NCBI RefSeq assembly: GCF_028736035.1
Contig: NZ_CP117866.1
Coordinates: 3,286,001 to 3,350,000, forward strand
Source: Streptomyces sp. T12
GTDB taxonomy: Bacteria > Actinomycetota > Actinomycetes > Streptomycetales > Streptomycetaceae
Direction: 5' to 3'
Length of the DNA stretch: 64,000 nucleotides
The notes below the pieces were generated by a model, which saw nothing but the letters and a program-made list of their open reading frames with translations, ran no database searches and had not been told where the DNA came from. Positions 39,190 through 54,094 of this stretch are shown piece by piece (the first letter of the stretch is position 1; every line of letters starts with the position of its first letter). Both the position numbers and the translations under genes were made by a program.

Positions 39190-39240
39190 TTTCAAGGGGC
39201 GCGGGGAACTGCGCGACAAGCCACGACGGCGCCGCAGCCG
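39190..39240. repeat. Streptomyces interspersed intergenic repeat
   Basis: The sequence TTTCAAGGGGCGCGGGGAAC and the following bases (CTGCGCGACAAGCCACGACGG) match a type of intergenic element I recall as very common in Streptomyces chromosomes. It lies downstream of leuA. A related, degenerate copy is at 63836-63900. Confidence 0.65.
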
Positions 39241-39264
39241 ATCAGCAACCCGCCGCGGCACCTC

Positions 39265-41253
<1,989 letters not shown>

Positions 41254-41343
41254 TCACGGAGCGTGCGGCTCCCTGTCCGCATATTTCACCAATCATGGTT
41301 GCGGGTAGTGACACGCACATGACTCAGTGCAAGGGTTCCGGGC

Positions 41344-42414
41344 ATGACGACCCACGGGGGCTTCGAGCCCGTCTTCTGCACCGTCGTCCCGCCACATGTC
41401 CTCGACAAACTGGCCCGGAACGACGACCCCGCACTCTCCGGTCCCGCCCAGCGGACCCTGATGCGCGACAGCGAGCTGCGCGGCAGGCGCCGCGTCACGA
41501 CCGAGTTCGCCCTCGCGGCCGCCCCGACGGCGAAGGCACCGTCGGACCAGCCGCTGCGCACCATCTACGACGCCGAGCACCGGACGAATCTGCCCGGCAC
41601 CAAGGTCCGCGGCGAGGGCGCCGACCCCGGCCAGGACGCCACGGTCAACCGCGCCTACGCCGGCCTCGGCGCCACCTTCGAGCTGTTCCTCAAGGCCTAC
41701 GCCCGCCACTCCATCGACGGCGACGGCCTGCCCCTGGACGCCACCGTCCACTACGACGAGAACTACAACAACGCCTTCTGGAACGGCGAGCAGATGGTGT
41801 TCGGCGACGGTGACGGCGAGATCTTCCTCGACTTCACCATCCCGATCGACGTGATCGGCCACGAGCTCACCCACGGCGTCACCCAGTACACGGCCAACCT
41901 CACCTACTACGGCCAGCCGGGCGCGCTGAACGAGTCGATGTCGGATGTCTTCGGCGCCCTCATCAAGCAGTACACGCTCGGCCAGACCGCCGCCGAGGCC
42001 GACTGGCTGATCGGCGCGGGCCTGCTCGCGCCCAGCGTCACCGGCAAGGCGCTGCGCTCCATGAAGGAGCCGGGCAGCGCGTACGACGACGACGTCCTCG
42101 GCAAGGACCCGCAGCCCGCGACCATGGACGACTACGTCCGCACCGGCCGCGACAACGGCGGCGTCCACATCAACTCCGGCATCCCCAACCACGCCTTCTA
42201 CCTGGCCGCCACCGCACTCGGCGGCCACGCCTGGGAGAAGGCGGGACAGATCTGGTACGACGTCCTGACCGGCGGCGAGCTGAGCGACCGCGCCCTGTTC
42301 ACCGACTTCGCGGGGCTGACCGTCAAGGCCGCGCGCGAGCGCTTCGGCGACGGCGGCGAGGAGCTCCAGGCCGTGGAGAAGGCATGGGAGCAGGTCGGGG
42401 TGCGGATCCTCTGA
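41344..42414 (+). CDS. Protealysin-like M4 metallopeptidase
   Basis: The 356-residue protein has the zinc site HELTH (His173, Glu174, His177) and third ligand Glu197 in NESMSDVFG, plus the C-terminal catalytic His region GGVHINSGIPNHAFY. There is no signal peptide. A short N-terminal propeptide carries PPHVLDKLA (residues 16-24), matching the PPYML-type motif of protealysin precursors. Such enzymes are non-classically secreted and act in interactions with other cells. It is followed 21 nt later by its inhibitor gene, as in known protealysin operons. Confidence 0.92.
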   Translation: MTTHGGFEPVFCTVVPPHVLDKLARNDDPALSGPAQRTLMRDSELRGRRRVTTEFALAAAPTAKAPSDQPLRTIYDAEHRTNLPGTKVRGEGADPGQDATVNRAYAGLGATFELFLKAYARHSIDGDGLPLDATVHYDENYNNAFWNGEQMVFGDGDGEIFLDFTIPIDVIGHELTHGVTQYTANLTYYGQPGALNESMSDVFGALIKQYTLGQTAAEADWLIGAGLLAPSVTGKALRSMKEPGSAYDDDVLGKDPQPATMDDYVRTGRDNGGVHINSGIPNHAFYLAATALGGHAWEKAGQIWYDVLTGGELSDRALFTDFAGLTVKAARERFGDGGEELQAVEKAWEQVGVRIL

Positions 42415-42435
42415 GTCCGTACTAGACAGGAACCC

Positions 42436-42702
42436 ATGCGTATTCAGGTACGGCGCACGGGCGGATTCGCGGGCATCGAGCGGCTTGCCGAGGTGGACAC
42501 CTCGGGGCGGCCCGACGCCCAGGAGTGGCAGGCCCTGGCCGAGCGCGCGGTCGCGTCCGGCCGGGGCACGCCCCCCATCGGGGTTCCGGACGGCTTCAGC
42601 TACCAGATCACCGTGGACGGCAGGACGGTGTACTGCTCGGACCCCCGGCTCACCGACGAGCAGCGGAAGCTGATCTCCAGGGTGCTGAAGGAAGGTGCGT
42701 AA
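42436..42702 (+). CDS. Emfourin-type protealysin inhibitor
   Basis: The 88-residue protein starts MRIQVRRTGGFAGIERLAEVD and ends in a basic helix. The first strand and the GGFAGI phrase match the emfourin family, which inhibits protealysin-like peptidases. It has no signal peptide, in line with intracellular protection. It lies 21 nt after the peptidase gene on the same strand, the defining bicistronic arrangement. Residues around DGFSYQITVDGRTVYCSD form the beta core. Confidence 0.87.
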   Translation: MRIQVRRTGGFAGIERLAEVDTSGRPDAQEWQALAERAVASGRGTPPIGVPDGFSYQITVDGRTVYCSDPRLTDEQRKLISRVLKEGA

Positions 42703-42760
42703 CCAGCGGTTCACGCCTGGGCGTTGACTTCTGTTACCAGCGGTACGGATGATCCGGCCC

Positions 42761-44077
42761 ATGGCGACGAACCCGATACCTCAGTTCCCGGCCGGCTTCC
42801 TGTGGGGCGTCTCTACGTCCGCCCACCAGATCGAGGGAGCGGCGGACGAGCGCGAGCGGTCCGTGTGGGACGCCTTCACGGCCGAGCCGGGACGGGTGAA
42901 GGACGGCTCCACGGCGGCGGTGGCCTGCGACCACTACCACCGCTACCGCGAGGACGTGGCGCTGCTGGCCGACCTGGGCGTGAGCGCGTACCGCTTCTCG
43001 ATCTCCTGGCCGAGGGTGCGCCGGGAGGGCGGCCTGGACTTCTACGACCGCCTCGTGGACGAGCTGTGCGCGGCGGGCGTACGCCCGGTCCCTACCCTCT
43101 TCCACTGGGACCTCCCGCTGTCCCTTCAGGAGAAGGGCGGCTGGCTGGAGCGGGACACGGCGTCGCGTTTCGCCGAGTACGTGTCCGTCGTCGCCGACCG
43201 CCTCGGCGACCGCGTGCAGAAGTGGATCACCCTCAACGAGCCCGCCGAACACACCCTGTTCGGACACGCCCTGGGTGCCCACGCCCCCGGCAAGCAGCTC
43301 ATGTTCGACGCTCTCCCGGTCGCCCACCACCAGTTGCTCGCCCACGGTCTGGCGGTACGGGCCCTGCGCGCGGCCGGCGCCACGGACATCGGAATCGCCA
43401 ACTCGCACGGGCCGACGTGGCCGGCGTCCCGGGAGGCGGCGGACGTGGAGGCCGCGGACTTCTACGACGTCCTGCTCAACCGGCTGTTCGCCGAACCGCT
43501 GCTGCTGGGTGAATACCCGTCGGGGCTCGGCGAGTTGATGCCGGGGGACGTCTCGGCCGACCTCAAGGTCATCGCCGAACCGATCGACTGGTACGGCGTC
43601 AACTACTACGCGCCGACGCGGGTGGGCGCACCGCAGGGCACGGACATCGAGTTCGGCGGCCTGACGATTCCGGCCGAACTCCCCTTCTCCGTAAGGGAGA
43701 TCGAGGGTGTCCCGGTCACGGACTTCGGCTGGCCGGTGGTGCCGGAGGGCCTGACGGAGCTGCTCACCGGATTCCGTGAGCGGTACGGCGACCGGCTCCC
43801 CCCTGTCGTCATCACGGAGAACGGCTGCTCGTACGAGGGGACCGACGACCAGGACCGGATCACCTACCTGGACGCTCATGTGCGGGCCGTGCACAAGGCG
43901 ATCGAGGCGGGCGTGGACGTACGCGGCTATTTCGTGTGGTCGCTGCTCGACAACTTCGAGTGGGCGGAGGGGTACGCACGCCGGTTCGGGCTGGTGGACG
44001 TGGACTTCGAGACCCTCGCCAGGACTCCCAAGGCGTCGTACGCCTGGTACCGGGAACTGCTCCGGGCCCAGAGATGA
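42761..44077 (+). CDS. GH1 beta-glucosidase
   Basis: The 438-residue enzyme is a retaining family 1 glycosidase. The acid/base Glu160 is in WITLNEP, and the nucleophile is in VVITENGCSYEG at about residue 350. The typical N-terminal GFLWGVSTSAHQIEG and C-terminal SLLDNFEWAEGY are present. There is no signal peptide, so it acts on imported beta-glycosides such as cellobiose. The ATG at 42761 was preferred over 42749. Its stop overlaps the start of the MFS gene (ATGA), which suggests the transporter supplies the substrate. Confidence 0.94.
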   Translation: MATNPIPQFPAGFLWGVSTSAHQIEGAADERERSVWDAFTAEPGRVKDGSTAAVACDHYHRYREDVALLADLGVSAYRFSISWPRVRREGGLDFYDRLVDELCAAGVRPVPTLFHWDLPLSLQEKGGWLERDTASRFAEYVSVVADRLGDRVQKWITLNEPAEHTLFGHALGAHAPGKQLMFDALPVAHHQLLAHGLAVRALRAAGATDIGIANSHGPTWPASREAADVEAADFYDVLLNRLFAEPLLLGEYPSGLGELMPGDVSADLKVIAEPIDWYGVNYYAPTRVGAPQGTDIEFGGLTIPAELPFSVREIEGVPVTDFGWPVVPEGLTELLTGFRERYGDRLPPVVITENGCSYEGTDDQDRITYLDAHVRAVHKAIEAGVDVRGYFVWSLLDNFEWAEGYARRFGLVDVDFETLARTPKASYAWYRELLRAQR

Positions 44078-45312
44078 CCACGGCCCTCGCGGAGCCCGTC
44101 GAACGGGTCGGCCGGGGCTGGACGGCGGCGCTGTCGCTGGCCAACGTGGCGATCTGGGTGGGCTGGTACGGCCCGCTGCAGATCCTGCTCGCCCAGCAGG
44201 CGGAGGACTTCGCGCCCGGCACGGGGATGTCGAAGGAGACGCTGCTGGCGTGGGTGACGGGCATGGGCGCGGTCGTGTCGCTGGTGGCGAACCCGTTCTT
44301 CGGCGCGCTCTCGGACCGCACCACGGCCCGCTGGGGCCGCCGTACGCCGTGGATCGTGGCCGGCGCGGCGGGCGGCGCGCTGTCGCTGCTGCTGCTCGCC
44401 GGGGCGGGCGGGCTGTGGACCATGGCGGTCGGCTGGTGCCTGGTCCAGCTGACGCTCAACGCCGCCTTCGCGGCGGTGACGGCGGCCGTGCCGGACCGGG
44501 TGCCTCGGCTCCAACGGGGCGTGGTGGGCGGCTGGTTGGGCGCGGCGCAGATCCTCGGGGCGGTCGCCGGTACGGGGCTGGCGACGGCGGTGGGCGGGAT
44601 CGCGGCCGGGTACGCGGCGTGTGCGGTGTTCGCGCTGGCGGGTGTGCTGCCGTACGTCCTGCGGTACGGGGATCTCCGACTCGGGGCCGCGGACCGGCCG
44701 GCGTGGTCCTGGCGTTCGTTCACCGGCGGCTTCTGGCTGAGCCCGCGCCGCTACCCCGACTTCGGGTGGGCCTGGCTGACCCGCTTCCTGATCAACCTCA
44801 GCAACGCGCTGGTGATCCTCTACCTGCTGTACTACCTGCGGGACCGCCTGCACCACGACGACCCCGAGCAGGGCGTCCTGATCCTCACCGCGGTGAACAG
44901 CGTGACGCTGCTGGCCACGGTCGTGGTGGGCGGCGCCTGGTCGGACCGGGTGGGCCGGCGCAAGCCGTTCGTGTACTGGTCCGGGGTGCTGATGGCGGCG
45001 GCCACGGCCCTGCTCGCCCTCTGGCAGACCTGGCCGAGCGCGATCGTCGTGGCGGCGCTGCTGGGCCTCGGCCTCGGGGTGTTCATGTCGGTCGACTTCG
45101 CGCTGATGACGGACGTGCTGCCGAAGGCCCTCGACCGCGGCAAGGACCTCGGCGTCATCAACGTGGCGAACGCCCTGCCCCAGGTGGCGGCCCCCGCCCT
45201 CGCCGCACCGATCGTCACCTACCTGGGCGGATACCGGGTTCTGTACGGGCTGGCGGCGGCGGCCGGGCTGGCGGGGGCGGTGCTGGTGGGGCGGATTCGA
45301 GGGGTGGACTGA
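44074..45312 (+). CDS. MFS transporter coupled to beta-glucosidase
   Basis: The 412-residue protein has 12 predicted helices and the MFS loop 2-3 motif GALSDRTTARWGRRTPWI, repeated in weaker form between helices 8 and 9 (GAWSDRVGRRKPF). The paired arginine motifs and the GRRTPWI phrase resemble sugar-symporter-like MFS proteins. Overlap with the beta-glucosidase gene by 4 nt supports uptake of a glycoside. The convergent epimerase gene ends 2 nt after its stop. Confidence 0.88.
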   Translation: MTTALAEPVERVGRGWTAALSLANVAIWVGWYGPLQILLAQQAEDFAPGTGMSKETLLAWVTGMGAVVSLVANPFFGALSDRTTARWGRRTPWIVAGAAGGALSLLLLAGAGGLWTMAVGWCLVQLTLNAAFAAVTAAVPDRVPRLQRGVVGGWLGAAQILGAVAGTGLATAVGGIAAGYAACAVFALAGVLPYVLRYGDLRLGAADRPAWSWRSFTGGFWLSPRRYPDFGWAWLTRFLINLSNALVILYLLYYLRDRLHHDDPEQGVLILTAVNSVTLLATVVVGGAWSDRVGRRKPFVYWSGVLMAAATALLALWQTWPSAIVVAALLGLGLGVFMSVDFALMTDVLPKALDRGKDLGVINVANALPQVAAPALAAPIVTYLGGYRVLYGLAAAAGLAGAVLVGRIRGVD

Positions 45313-45313
45313 C

Positions 45314-46168
45314 CTACAGGGCTCCCGCCTCCCGGGCGGCGTACACCGACGGGTACAGCGGCCGGTAACCCAGCTCGCGGCGGATGCGCTCCGTGGAGGT
45401 GATGACGAGCCACGGGTCGGGATCGGTCCGGGTGTACAGCTCGGCGGGCACCTCGACGCCGTTGAGCTGGTGCAGCTCGACCGCCGTCACGGGGGCGTCG
45501 TCGGCGATGTTGTAGATGCGGCCGGCGATTCCCGGCGCGTGCAGGATCCGCAGCAACCCCTGGGCGACGTCCGCGTGATGGCCCATGTGCAGTCGCTGGG
45601 TCGCCGCCCAGTTCTTGGCCCACATCAGGGACTGGGCGAGATGCGGGTCGCCCTCGCCGTAGACGAAGGGGAGCCGGGCGACGCGTACGTCGAGGCCTTC
45701 CATGCCGAGCAGCTCCCCCTCGGCCTCGGCCTTGGACTCGCCGTAGGCCCCCCACATCGCGCCGCCGGGCCGGGTCTCGTCGTCCTCGGTCAGCGGGCGA
45801 CCCCGCCCGACGCCGTACACGATCCCCGTGCTGACCTGCACGAACCGCTGCACGCCCGCGGCCAGCGCGGCACGGCCCAGCTCCACGGCCGCGTCCCGGT
45901 TGACCGCCCACGCCTCCTCGTCCGGCACCCCGCGGAAGGACGCCGCGACGTTCACCACCGCGTCGACCCCGGCGACCGCCTTGCCGAGCGTCTCGGTGTC
46001 CCGCAGATCTCCCACGACGACCTGGGCGCCGAGCTCGGCGAAGGGTTCGCCGCGCGAGGCGTCCCGCACGAGAACCCGTACCTCCTCCCCCGGCCGCCGC
46101 TGGGCCAGCAGCCTCGGGACGAAGCGTCGGCCGACCTGCCCCGTCGGGCCTGTCACCAGTGTCACCAT
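45314..46168 (-). CDS. NAD(P)-dependent epimerase/dehydratase-type protein (extended SDR)
   Basis: The 284-residue protein has the Rossmann motif GPTGQVG (residues 7-13), a DLRD strand for the adenine, VVNVAASF and the active-site YxxxK in AYGESKAEAEG. The substrate is unknown; many related proteins act on sugar nucleotides or small carbonyls. It is divergent from the MmyB-like regulator, and a TGGTG-N-CACCA palindrome lies 18 nt before its start codon, so that regulator probably controls it. Confidence 0.88.
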   Translation of the reverse strand: MVTLVTGPTGQVGRRFVPRLLAQRRPGEEVRVLVRDASRGEPFAELGAQVVVGDLRDTETLGKAVAGVDAVVNVAASFRGVPDEEAWAVNRDAAVELGRAALAAGVQRFVQVSTGIVYGVGRGRPLTEDDETRPGGAMWGAYGESKAEAEGELLGMEGLDVRVARLPFVYGEGDPHLAQSLMWAKNWAATQRLHMGHHADVAQGLLRILHAPGIAGRIYNIADDAPVTAVELHQLNGVEVPAELYTRTDPDPWLVITSTERIRRELGYRPLYPSVYAAREAGAL

Positions 46169-46185
46169 GATCTGTTCCTCTCGGT

Positions 46186-46198
46186 CTGGTGCCACCAG
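46186..46198. promoter_or_regulatory. Candidate operator CTGGT-GCC-ACCAG
   Basis: The 13-bp palindrome lies between the divergent epimerase and MmyB-like regulator genes. Its core TGGTG-C-CACCA is the same as the core at 55555-55573, which is located next to the other MmyB-like regulator. It is likely the binding site of the adjacent regulator. Confidence 0.5.
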
Positions 46199-46291
46199 CC
46201 TCGGCCGGGGACGCTCCGGCCGGGAGAGACCTGTTGATCAGGGGATCGGCAGTCCCTGGATAAGCCGGGCGCGCTGCCGCAGGCTTGAGGG

Positions 46292-47158
46292 GTGAACCGA
46301 GCCGAACTCGCCGACTTCCTGCGCCGTGGCCGTGCCCGGCTGACCCCGCCGGACGTGGGCCTGACGCCGGGCGCCCGGCGTCGCACGCCCGGCCTGCGCC
46401 GCGAGGAGGTGGCGCAGCTGGCGGGCATGTCGGTGGACTACTACACCCGCCTCGAACAGTCCCGGGGGCCGCGCCCGTCCCGCCAGATGCTGACGGCCCT
46501 GGCCCGCGCGCTGCGCCTGACCGACGTCGAGCAGGACCACCTCTTCCACCTGGCCGGCGAGGAACCCCCGCGGCGCGAGACGGCCTCGGCGCATGTCCGC
46601 CCCGGGCTGCTGCTGATCCTGGACCGGCTGCACGACACCCCGGCGCAGGTGGTGAACGACTGCGGCGAGGTGCTGGCCCAGAACGCGATGGCCAGGGCGC
46701 TGGTCGGCGACGTGATGTCCCGTCCGCGCCGCGAGCGCAACCTGACCCGCCTCTTCTTCCTGGACCCGGCCGCGCGCACGCTCTTCCCTGAGGAGGACCT
46801 CGCGGGCCACGCGCGCGCCCACGTGGCCACCCTGCGCGCGGTCGCCGCGGCCCGCCCCGACGACCCGGAACCGGCCGCGCTGGTCGCCGAACTGAGGGCG
46901 TCGAGCGAGGAGTTCGCGCGCCTGTGGGACGAGCACGAGGTGTCCCAGCGCAACCGGGCGACGAAGCGCTTCGTGCACCCCCTGGTCGGCCTCCTGGAAC
47001 TGGACTGCGAGGTCATGGTCAGCCACGAACACCACCACCTCCTGGTCGTCCACACCGCCCGCCCGGGCACGGAGGCCTACGAGCGCCTGCAACTCCTGCG
47101 CGTGGTGGGCCTGCAGGACATGTCACCCAGCAAGGGGCTTGAGGGGACCGGTAGTTGA
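46292..47158 (+). CDS. MmyB-like XRE-family transcriptional regulator
   Basis: The 288-residue protein has an N-terminal helix-turn-helix (residues about 5-75) with the family signature GARRRTPGLRREEVAQLAGMSVDYYTRLEQSRGPRPS, followed by a C-terminal PAS-like MmyB domain. The latter may bind a fatty acid or other ligand. The start is GTG at 46292 after a TTGAGGG sequence. It is divergent from the epimerase gene, with a palindromic operator candidate between them. Confidence 0.9.
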   Translation: MNRAELADFLRRGRARLTPPDVGLTPGARRRTPGLRREEVAQLAGMSVDYYTRLEQSRGPRPSRQMLTALARALRLTDVEQDHLFHLAGEEPPRRETASAHVRPGLLLILDRLHDTPAQVVNDCGEVLAQNAMARALVGDVMSRPRRERNLTRLFFLDPAARTLFPEEDLAGHARAHVATLRAVAAARPDDPEPAALVAELRASSEEFARLWDEHEVSQRNRATKRFVHPLVGLLELDCEVMVSHEHHHLLVVHTARPGTEAYERLQLLRVVGLQDMSPSKGLEGTGS

Positions 47159-47380
47159 CTCGTGGGTAGTTGAGGCCGGAAATCACCCTTGCCGACCCTC
47201 GCCCCACGCGCATCAATGGAAACGACGGTTCCGACGGACCGTCAGATTCAACTCTCCATGTCAGCTGTGCACTTCAACTGTGCACGTCAGCTGCCCACGC
47301 AGTGTGTCCGCATCCACCTGCCGAGCAATTCCCCCACCCCCACACCAGGAATTCCCCACCTCGAAAGGGAGCGGATCCCC

Positions 47381-47857
47381 ATGAGACGCACACGCATCGG
47401 AGCAGGTGCAGCGCTGGTGGCCGGGACCCTCGCGGTCACCGGCCTCGCCTTCGCACCCGCCGCCCTCGCCGTCGCCCCCGGCACCGCCACGATCACCGCC
47501 GACTGCGGCAGCTTCGGCGGCGGCGAGGCGACGCTCACGGCGACACAGGACGGCACCGCCGCCACCCTCACCCTCAAGTCCTCCGCGATCACCGCGCCGA
47601 TCGCGCTCGGGGAGGACTCGATCTCCTCGACGCTCACCCTGGTGAAGGCGAGCGGCGGCACCACCAGCTTCACCGGCACGGAGAACCCGGCGATGGCCGC
47701 CGGCGACCCCGTCCAGGTCGGCCCGCTCAGCGGCACCGTGGCCTCCGGCGACAGCCTGGAGGCCTTCGGCGGCTCGCTGCAGATGACCGTCTTCGGCATC
47801 ACCATCACCTGCACGGCGACCGGGCCGCAGTCGCCGGGCCCGTTCGTGTTCGACTGA
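47381..47857 (+). CDS. Small secreted protein
   Basis: The 158-residue protein has a Sec signal peptide (residues 1-30, ending in PAALA) after the start ATGAGACGCACACGC. The mature part is Ser/Thr/Gly-rich and beta-like, with two cysteines (TADCGSF and ITCTA) that may form a disulfide. No family was recognised. The ribosome-binding sequence GGGAG lies 9 nt before the ATG. Short direct repeats in the upstream region (47261-47293) may be regulatory. Confidence 0.75.
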   Translation: MRRTRIGAGAALVAGTLAVTGLAFAPAALAVAPGTATITADCGSFGGGEATLTATQDGTAATLTLKSSAITAPIALGEDSISSTLTLVKASGGTTSFTGTENPAMAAGDPVQVGPLSGTVASGDSLEAFGGSLQMTVFGITITCTATGPQSPGPFVFD

Positions 47858-47907
47858 GGCGCGTGACGCGCTGACGGGGCGCGGTCCCGGCGCCCGGCAC
47901 TCCGTGC

Positions 47908-50690
<2,783 letters not shown>

Positions 50691-50853
50691 GGGCAGTTCC
50701 TCGCCCCCGGCCTGAGGACGAGGCCCGTTCACCTCCCCCGCGAAAAGGCCTACGGCGTTGTCAGTCCCCCGGCGTACCCTGGAATTCGCCAGGCCGCCCC
50801 GGTGGCGGACGAGTCGTTTCGAGGAGGACGAGCAAGGCCTACAGAGCCGGCCC

Positions 50854-51921
<1,068 letters not shown>

Positions 51922-51936
51922 AGACACAGCACGACC

Positions 51937-52434
51937 ATGTCGATCGACGTCAACAACGAGTCCGGAACCGAGGTCGACGAGCAGGCGATCCTCGACATCG
52001 CCCGCTACGCGCTCGCGCGGATGCGCATCCACCCGCTCTCCGAGCTCTCGGTGATCGTCGTGGACGCCGACGCCATGGAGCAGCTCCACATTCAGTGGAT
52101 GGACTTGCCCGGGCCGACCGATGTCATGTCCTTCCCGATGGACGAGCTGCGGCCGCCGTCCAAGGACGACGACGAGCCTCCGCAGGGGCTCCTCGGGGAC
52201 ATCGTGCTGTGCCCCGAAGTCGCCGCCAAGCAGGGGGCGGAAGCGCCCACGCAGCACTCCATGGACGAGGAGCTCCAGCTGCTCGCCGTCCATGGAGTGC
52301 TGCATCTGCTCGGGTACGACCACGAGGAGCCCGACGAGAAGGCCGAGATGTTCGGCCTGCAGGCCGCCATCGTGGACGGCTGGCGTTCGGAGAAGGGGCT
52401 GACCGGGCCGTCCCCTGCCCCGACCGTGTCATGA
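51937..52434 (+). CDS. ybeY: Endoribonuclease YbeY (rRNA maturation factor)
   Basis: The 165-residue protein has the zinc motif [11 protein letters not shown] (three histidines) near residue 120, plus the [10 protein letters not shown] strand. YbeY cleaves single-stranded rRNA ends and takes part in 16S rRNA maturation and ribosome quality control. It follows the phoH-like gene by 15 nt and overlaps the CorC-like gene (ATGA), the conserved order of this operon. Confidence 0.95.
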   Translation: MSIDVNNESGTEVDEQAILDIARYALARMRIHPLSELSVIVVDADAMEQLHIQWMDLPGPTDVMSFPMDELRPPSKDDDEPPQGLLGDIVLCPEVAAKQGAEAPTQHSMDEELQLLAVHGVLHLLGYDHEEPDEKAEMFGLQAAIVDGWRSEKGLTGPSPAPTVS

Positions 52435-53738
52435 GCCTCCCCCTCGTCTCCGGTGCGATCGCCCTCGTGGTGGTCGCCTGGCTCGCCGCCTGCGCGGAGG
52501 CGGGCCTGGCGCGCGTCTCCAGCTTCCGCGCCGAGGAGGCCGTACGCAGCGGCCGGCGCGGCAGCGAGAAGCTCGCGCTCGTCGCCGCCGACCCGACCCG
52601 CTATCTGAACGTGGCGCTGCTGGTGCGCGTGGCCTGCGAGATGGCCGCCGCCGCGCTCGTCACGTACGCCTGCCTGCAGGAGTTCGACAGCACCACCGAG
52701 GCCCTCCTGGTGGCGATAGCGGTCATGGTGCTGGTGTCGTACGTCGCCGTCGGGGTCTCCCCGCGCACCATCGGGCGCCAGCATCCGCTGAACACGGCGA
52801 CGGCGGCGGCGTACGTCCTGCTGCCGCTCGCGCGGATCATGGGTCCTATCCCCTACCTGCTGATCCTCATCGGCAACGCGCTGACTCCAGGCAAGGGCTT
52901 CCGCCGCGGCCCCTTCGCCTCCGAGGCGGAGCTGCGGGCGCTGGTCGACCTCGCCGAGAAGGAGTCGCTGATCGAGGACGACGAGCGCCGCATGGTGCAC
53001 TCGGTCTTCGAGCTGGGCGACACGCTGGTGCGCGAGGTCATGGTCCCGCGCACCGACCTGGTCGTGATCGAGCGCTACAAGACGATCCGCCAGGCCCTCA
53101 CCCTCGCCCTGCGCTCCGGCTTCTCGCGCATACCGGTCGTCGGGGAGAGCGAGGACGACGTGGTGGGGATCGTGTATCTGAAGGACCTGGCCCGCAAGAC
53201 GCACATCAGCCGGGAGGCGGAGAGCGAGCTGGTGTCCACGGCCATGCGGCCCGCCGCCTTCGTCCCGGACACCAAGAACGCCGGCGACCTGCTGCGCGAG
53301 ATGCAGCAGGAGCGCAACCACGTCGCCGTCGTCATCGACGAGTACGGCGGCACCGCCGGCATCGTGACCATCGAGGACATCCTCGAGGAGATCGTCGGTG
53401 AGATCACCGACGAGTACGACCGTGAGCTGCCGCCGGTGGAGGAGCTGGGCGAGGACCGCTACCGGGTCACCGCCCGCCTGGACATCACCGACCTCGGCGA
53501 GCTGTACGGCCTCGACGAGTACGACGACGAGGACGTGGAGACCGTCGGCGGGCTGCTGGCGAAGGCGCTGGGCCGGGTACCGATCGCCGGGGCGTCGTCG
53601 CTGGTCGAGCTGCCGGACAGCCGTGAGCTGCGGCTGACGGCGGAGGCGGCGGCCGGGCGCCGGAACAAGATCGTGACCGTGCTCGTGGAGCCGGTGGCCC
53701 CCGCCGGGCCCCTTCAGGAGGAGACGAAGCCGGAGTGA
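52431..53738 (+). CDS. CorC/HlyC-type membrane protein with CBS pair
   Basis: The 435-residue protein has an N-terminal DUF21 membrane domain (three to four helices, residues about 1-150), two CBS domains ([15 protein letters not shown] ... [22 protein letters not shown] and the second with [28 protein letters not shown]) and a C-terminal CorC-HlyC transporter-associated domain. Members handle magnesium or cobalt. It overlaps ybeY at the 5' end and the next gene at the 3' end (GTGA). Confidence 0.92.
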   Translation: MSLPLVSGAIALVVVAWLAACAEAGLARVSSFRAEEAVRSGRRGSEKLALVAADPTRYLNVALLVRVACEMAAAALVTYACLQEFDSTTEALLVAIAVMVLVSYVAVGVSPRTIGRQHPLNTATAAAYVLLPLARIMGPIPYLLILIGNALTPGKGFRRGPFASEAELRALVDLAEKESLIEDDERRMVHSVFELGDTLVREVMVPRTDLVVIERYKTIRQALTLALRSGFSRIPVVGESEDDVVGIVYLKDLARKTHISREAESELVSTAMRPAAFVPDTKNAGDLLREMQQERNHVAVVIDEYGGTAGIVTIEDILEEIVGEITDEYDRELPPVEELGEDRYRVTARLDITDLGELYGLDEYDDEDVETVGGLLAKALGRVPIAGASSLVELPDSRELRLTAEAAAGRRNKIVTVLVEPVAPAGPLQEETKPE

Positions 53739-54094
53739 CCCCTCAGGAGCTGCGCACGTTCTGCCTGTCGTTCAACGCGACCGTGGAGGACTTCCCGTTC
53801 AACCCGGAGACCTCGGTCTTCAAGGTGCTGGGCAAGCTCTTCGCGCTGACGAACCTGGACGCGCGGCCCCTGACGGTCAATCTGAAGTGCGACCCGGATG
53901 ACGCGGTACGCCTGCGCGGTGAACACCCGGGCCTGATCGTCCCCGGCTGGCACATGAACAAGCGGCACTGGAACACGGTGACGGTCGACGGCGAGCTCCC
54001 GGACCGTCTCGTCCGGGAGCTCGTCGAGGACTCGTACGACCTGGTCGTGGCCGGTCTACCGAGAGCCGACCGGCTCCGCCTCGACCGCCCCTGA
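53735..54094 (+). CDS. MmcQ/YjbR-family protein
   Basis: The 119-residue protein has the YjbR double-wing-like fold, with EDFPFNPETSVFKVLGKLFAL and the conserved HMNKRHWNTV segment. These are DNA-binding-like proteins of unknown role. The GTG at 53735 overlaps the CorC-like stop (GTGA). The last 39 nt overlap the convergent MFS gene. Confidence 0.88.
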   Translation: MTPQELRTFCLSFNATVEDFPFNPETSVFKVLGKLFALTNLDARPLTVNLKCDPDDAVRLRGEHPGLIVPGWHMNKRHWNTVTVDGELPDRLVRELVEDSYDLVVAGLPRADRLRLDRP

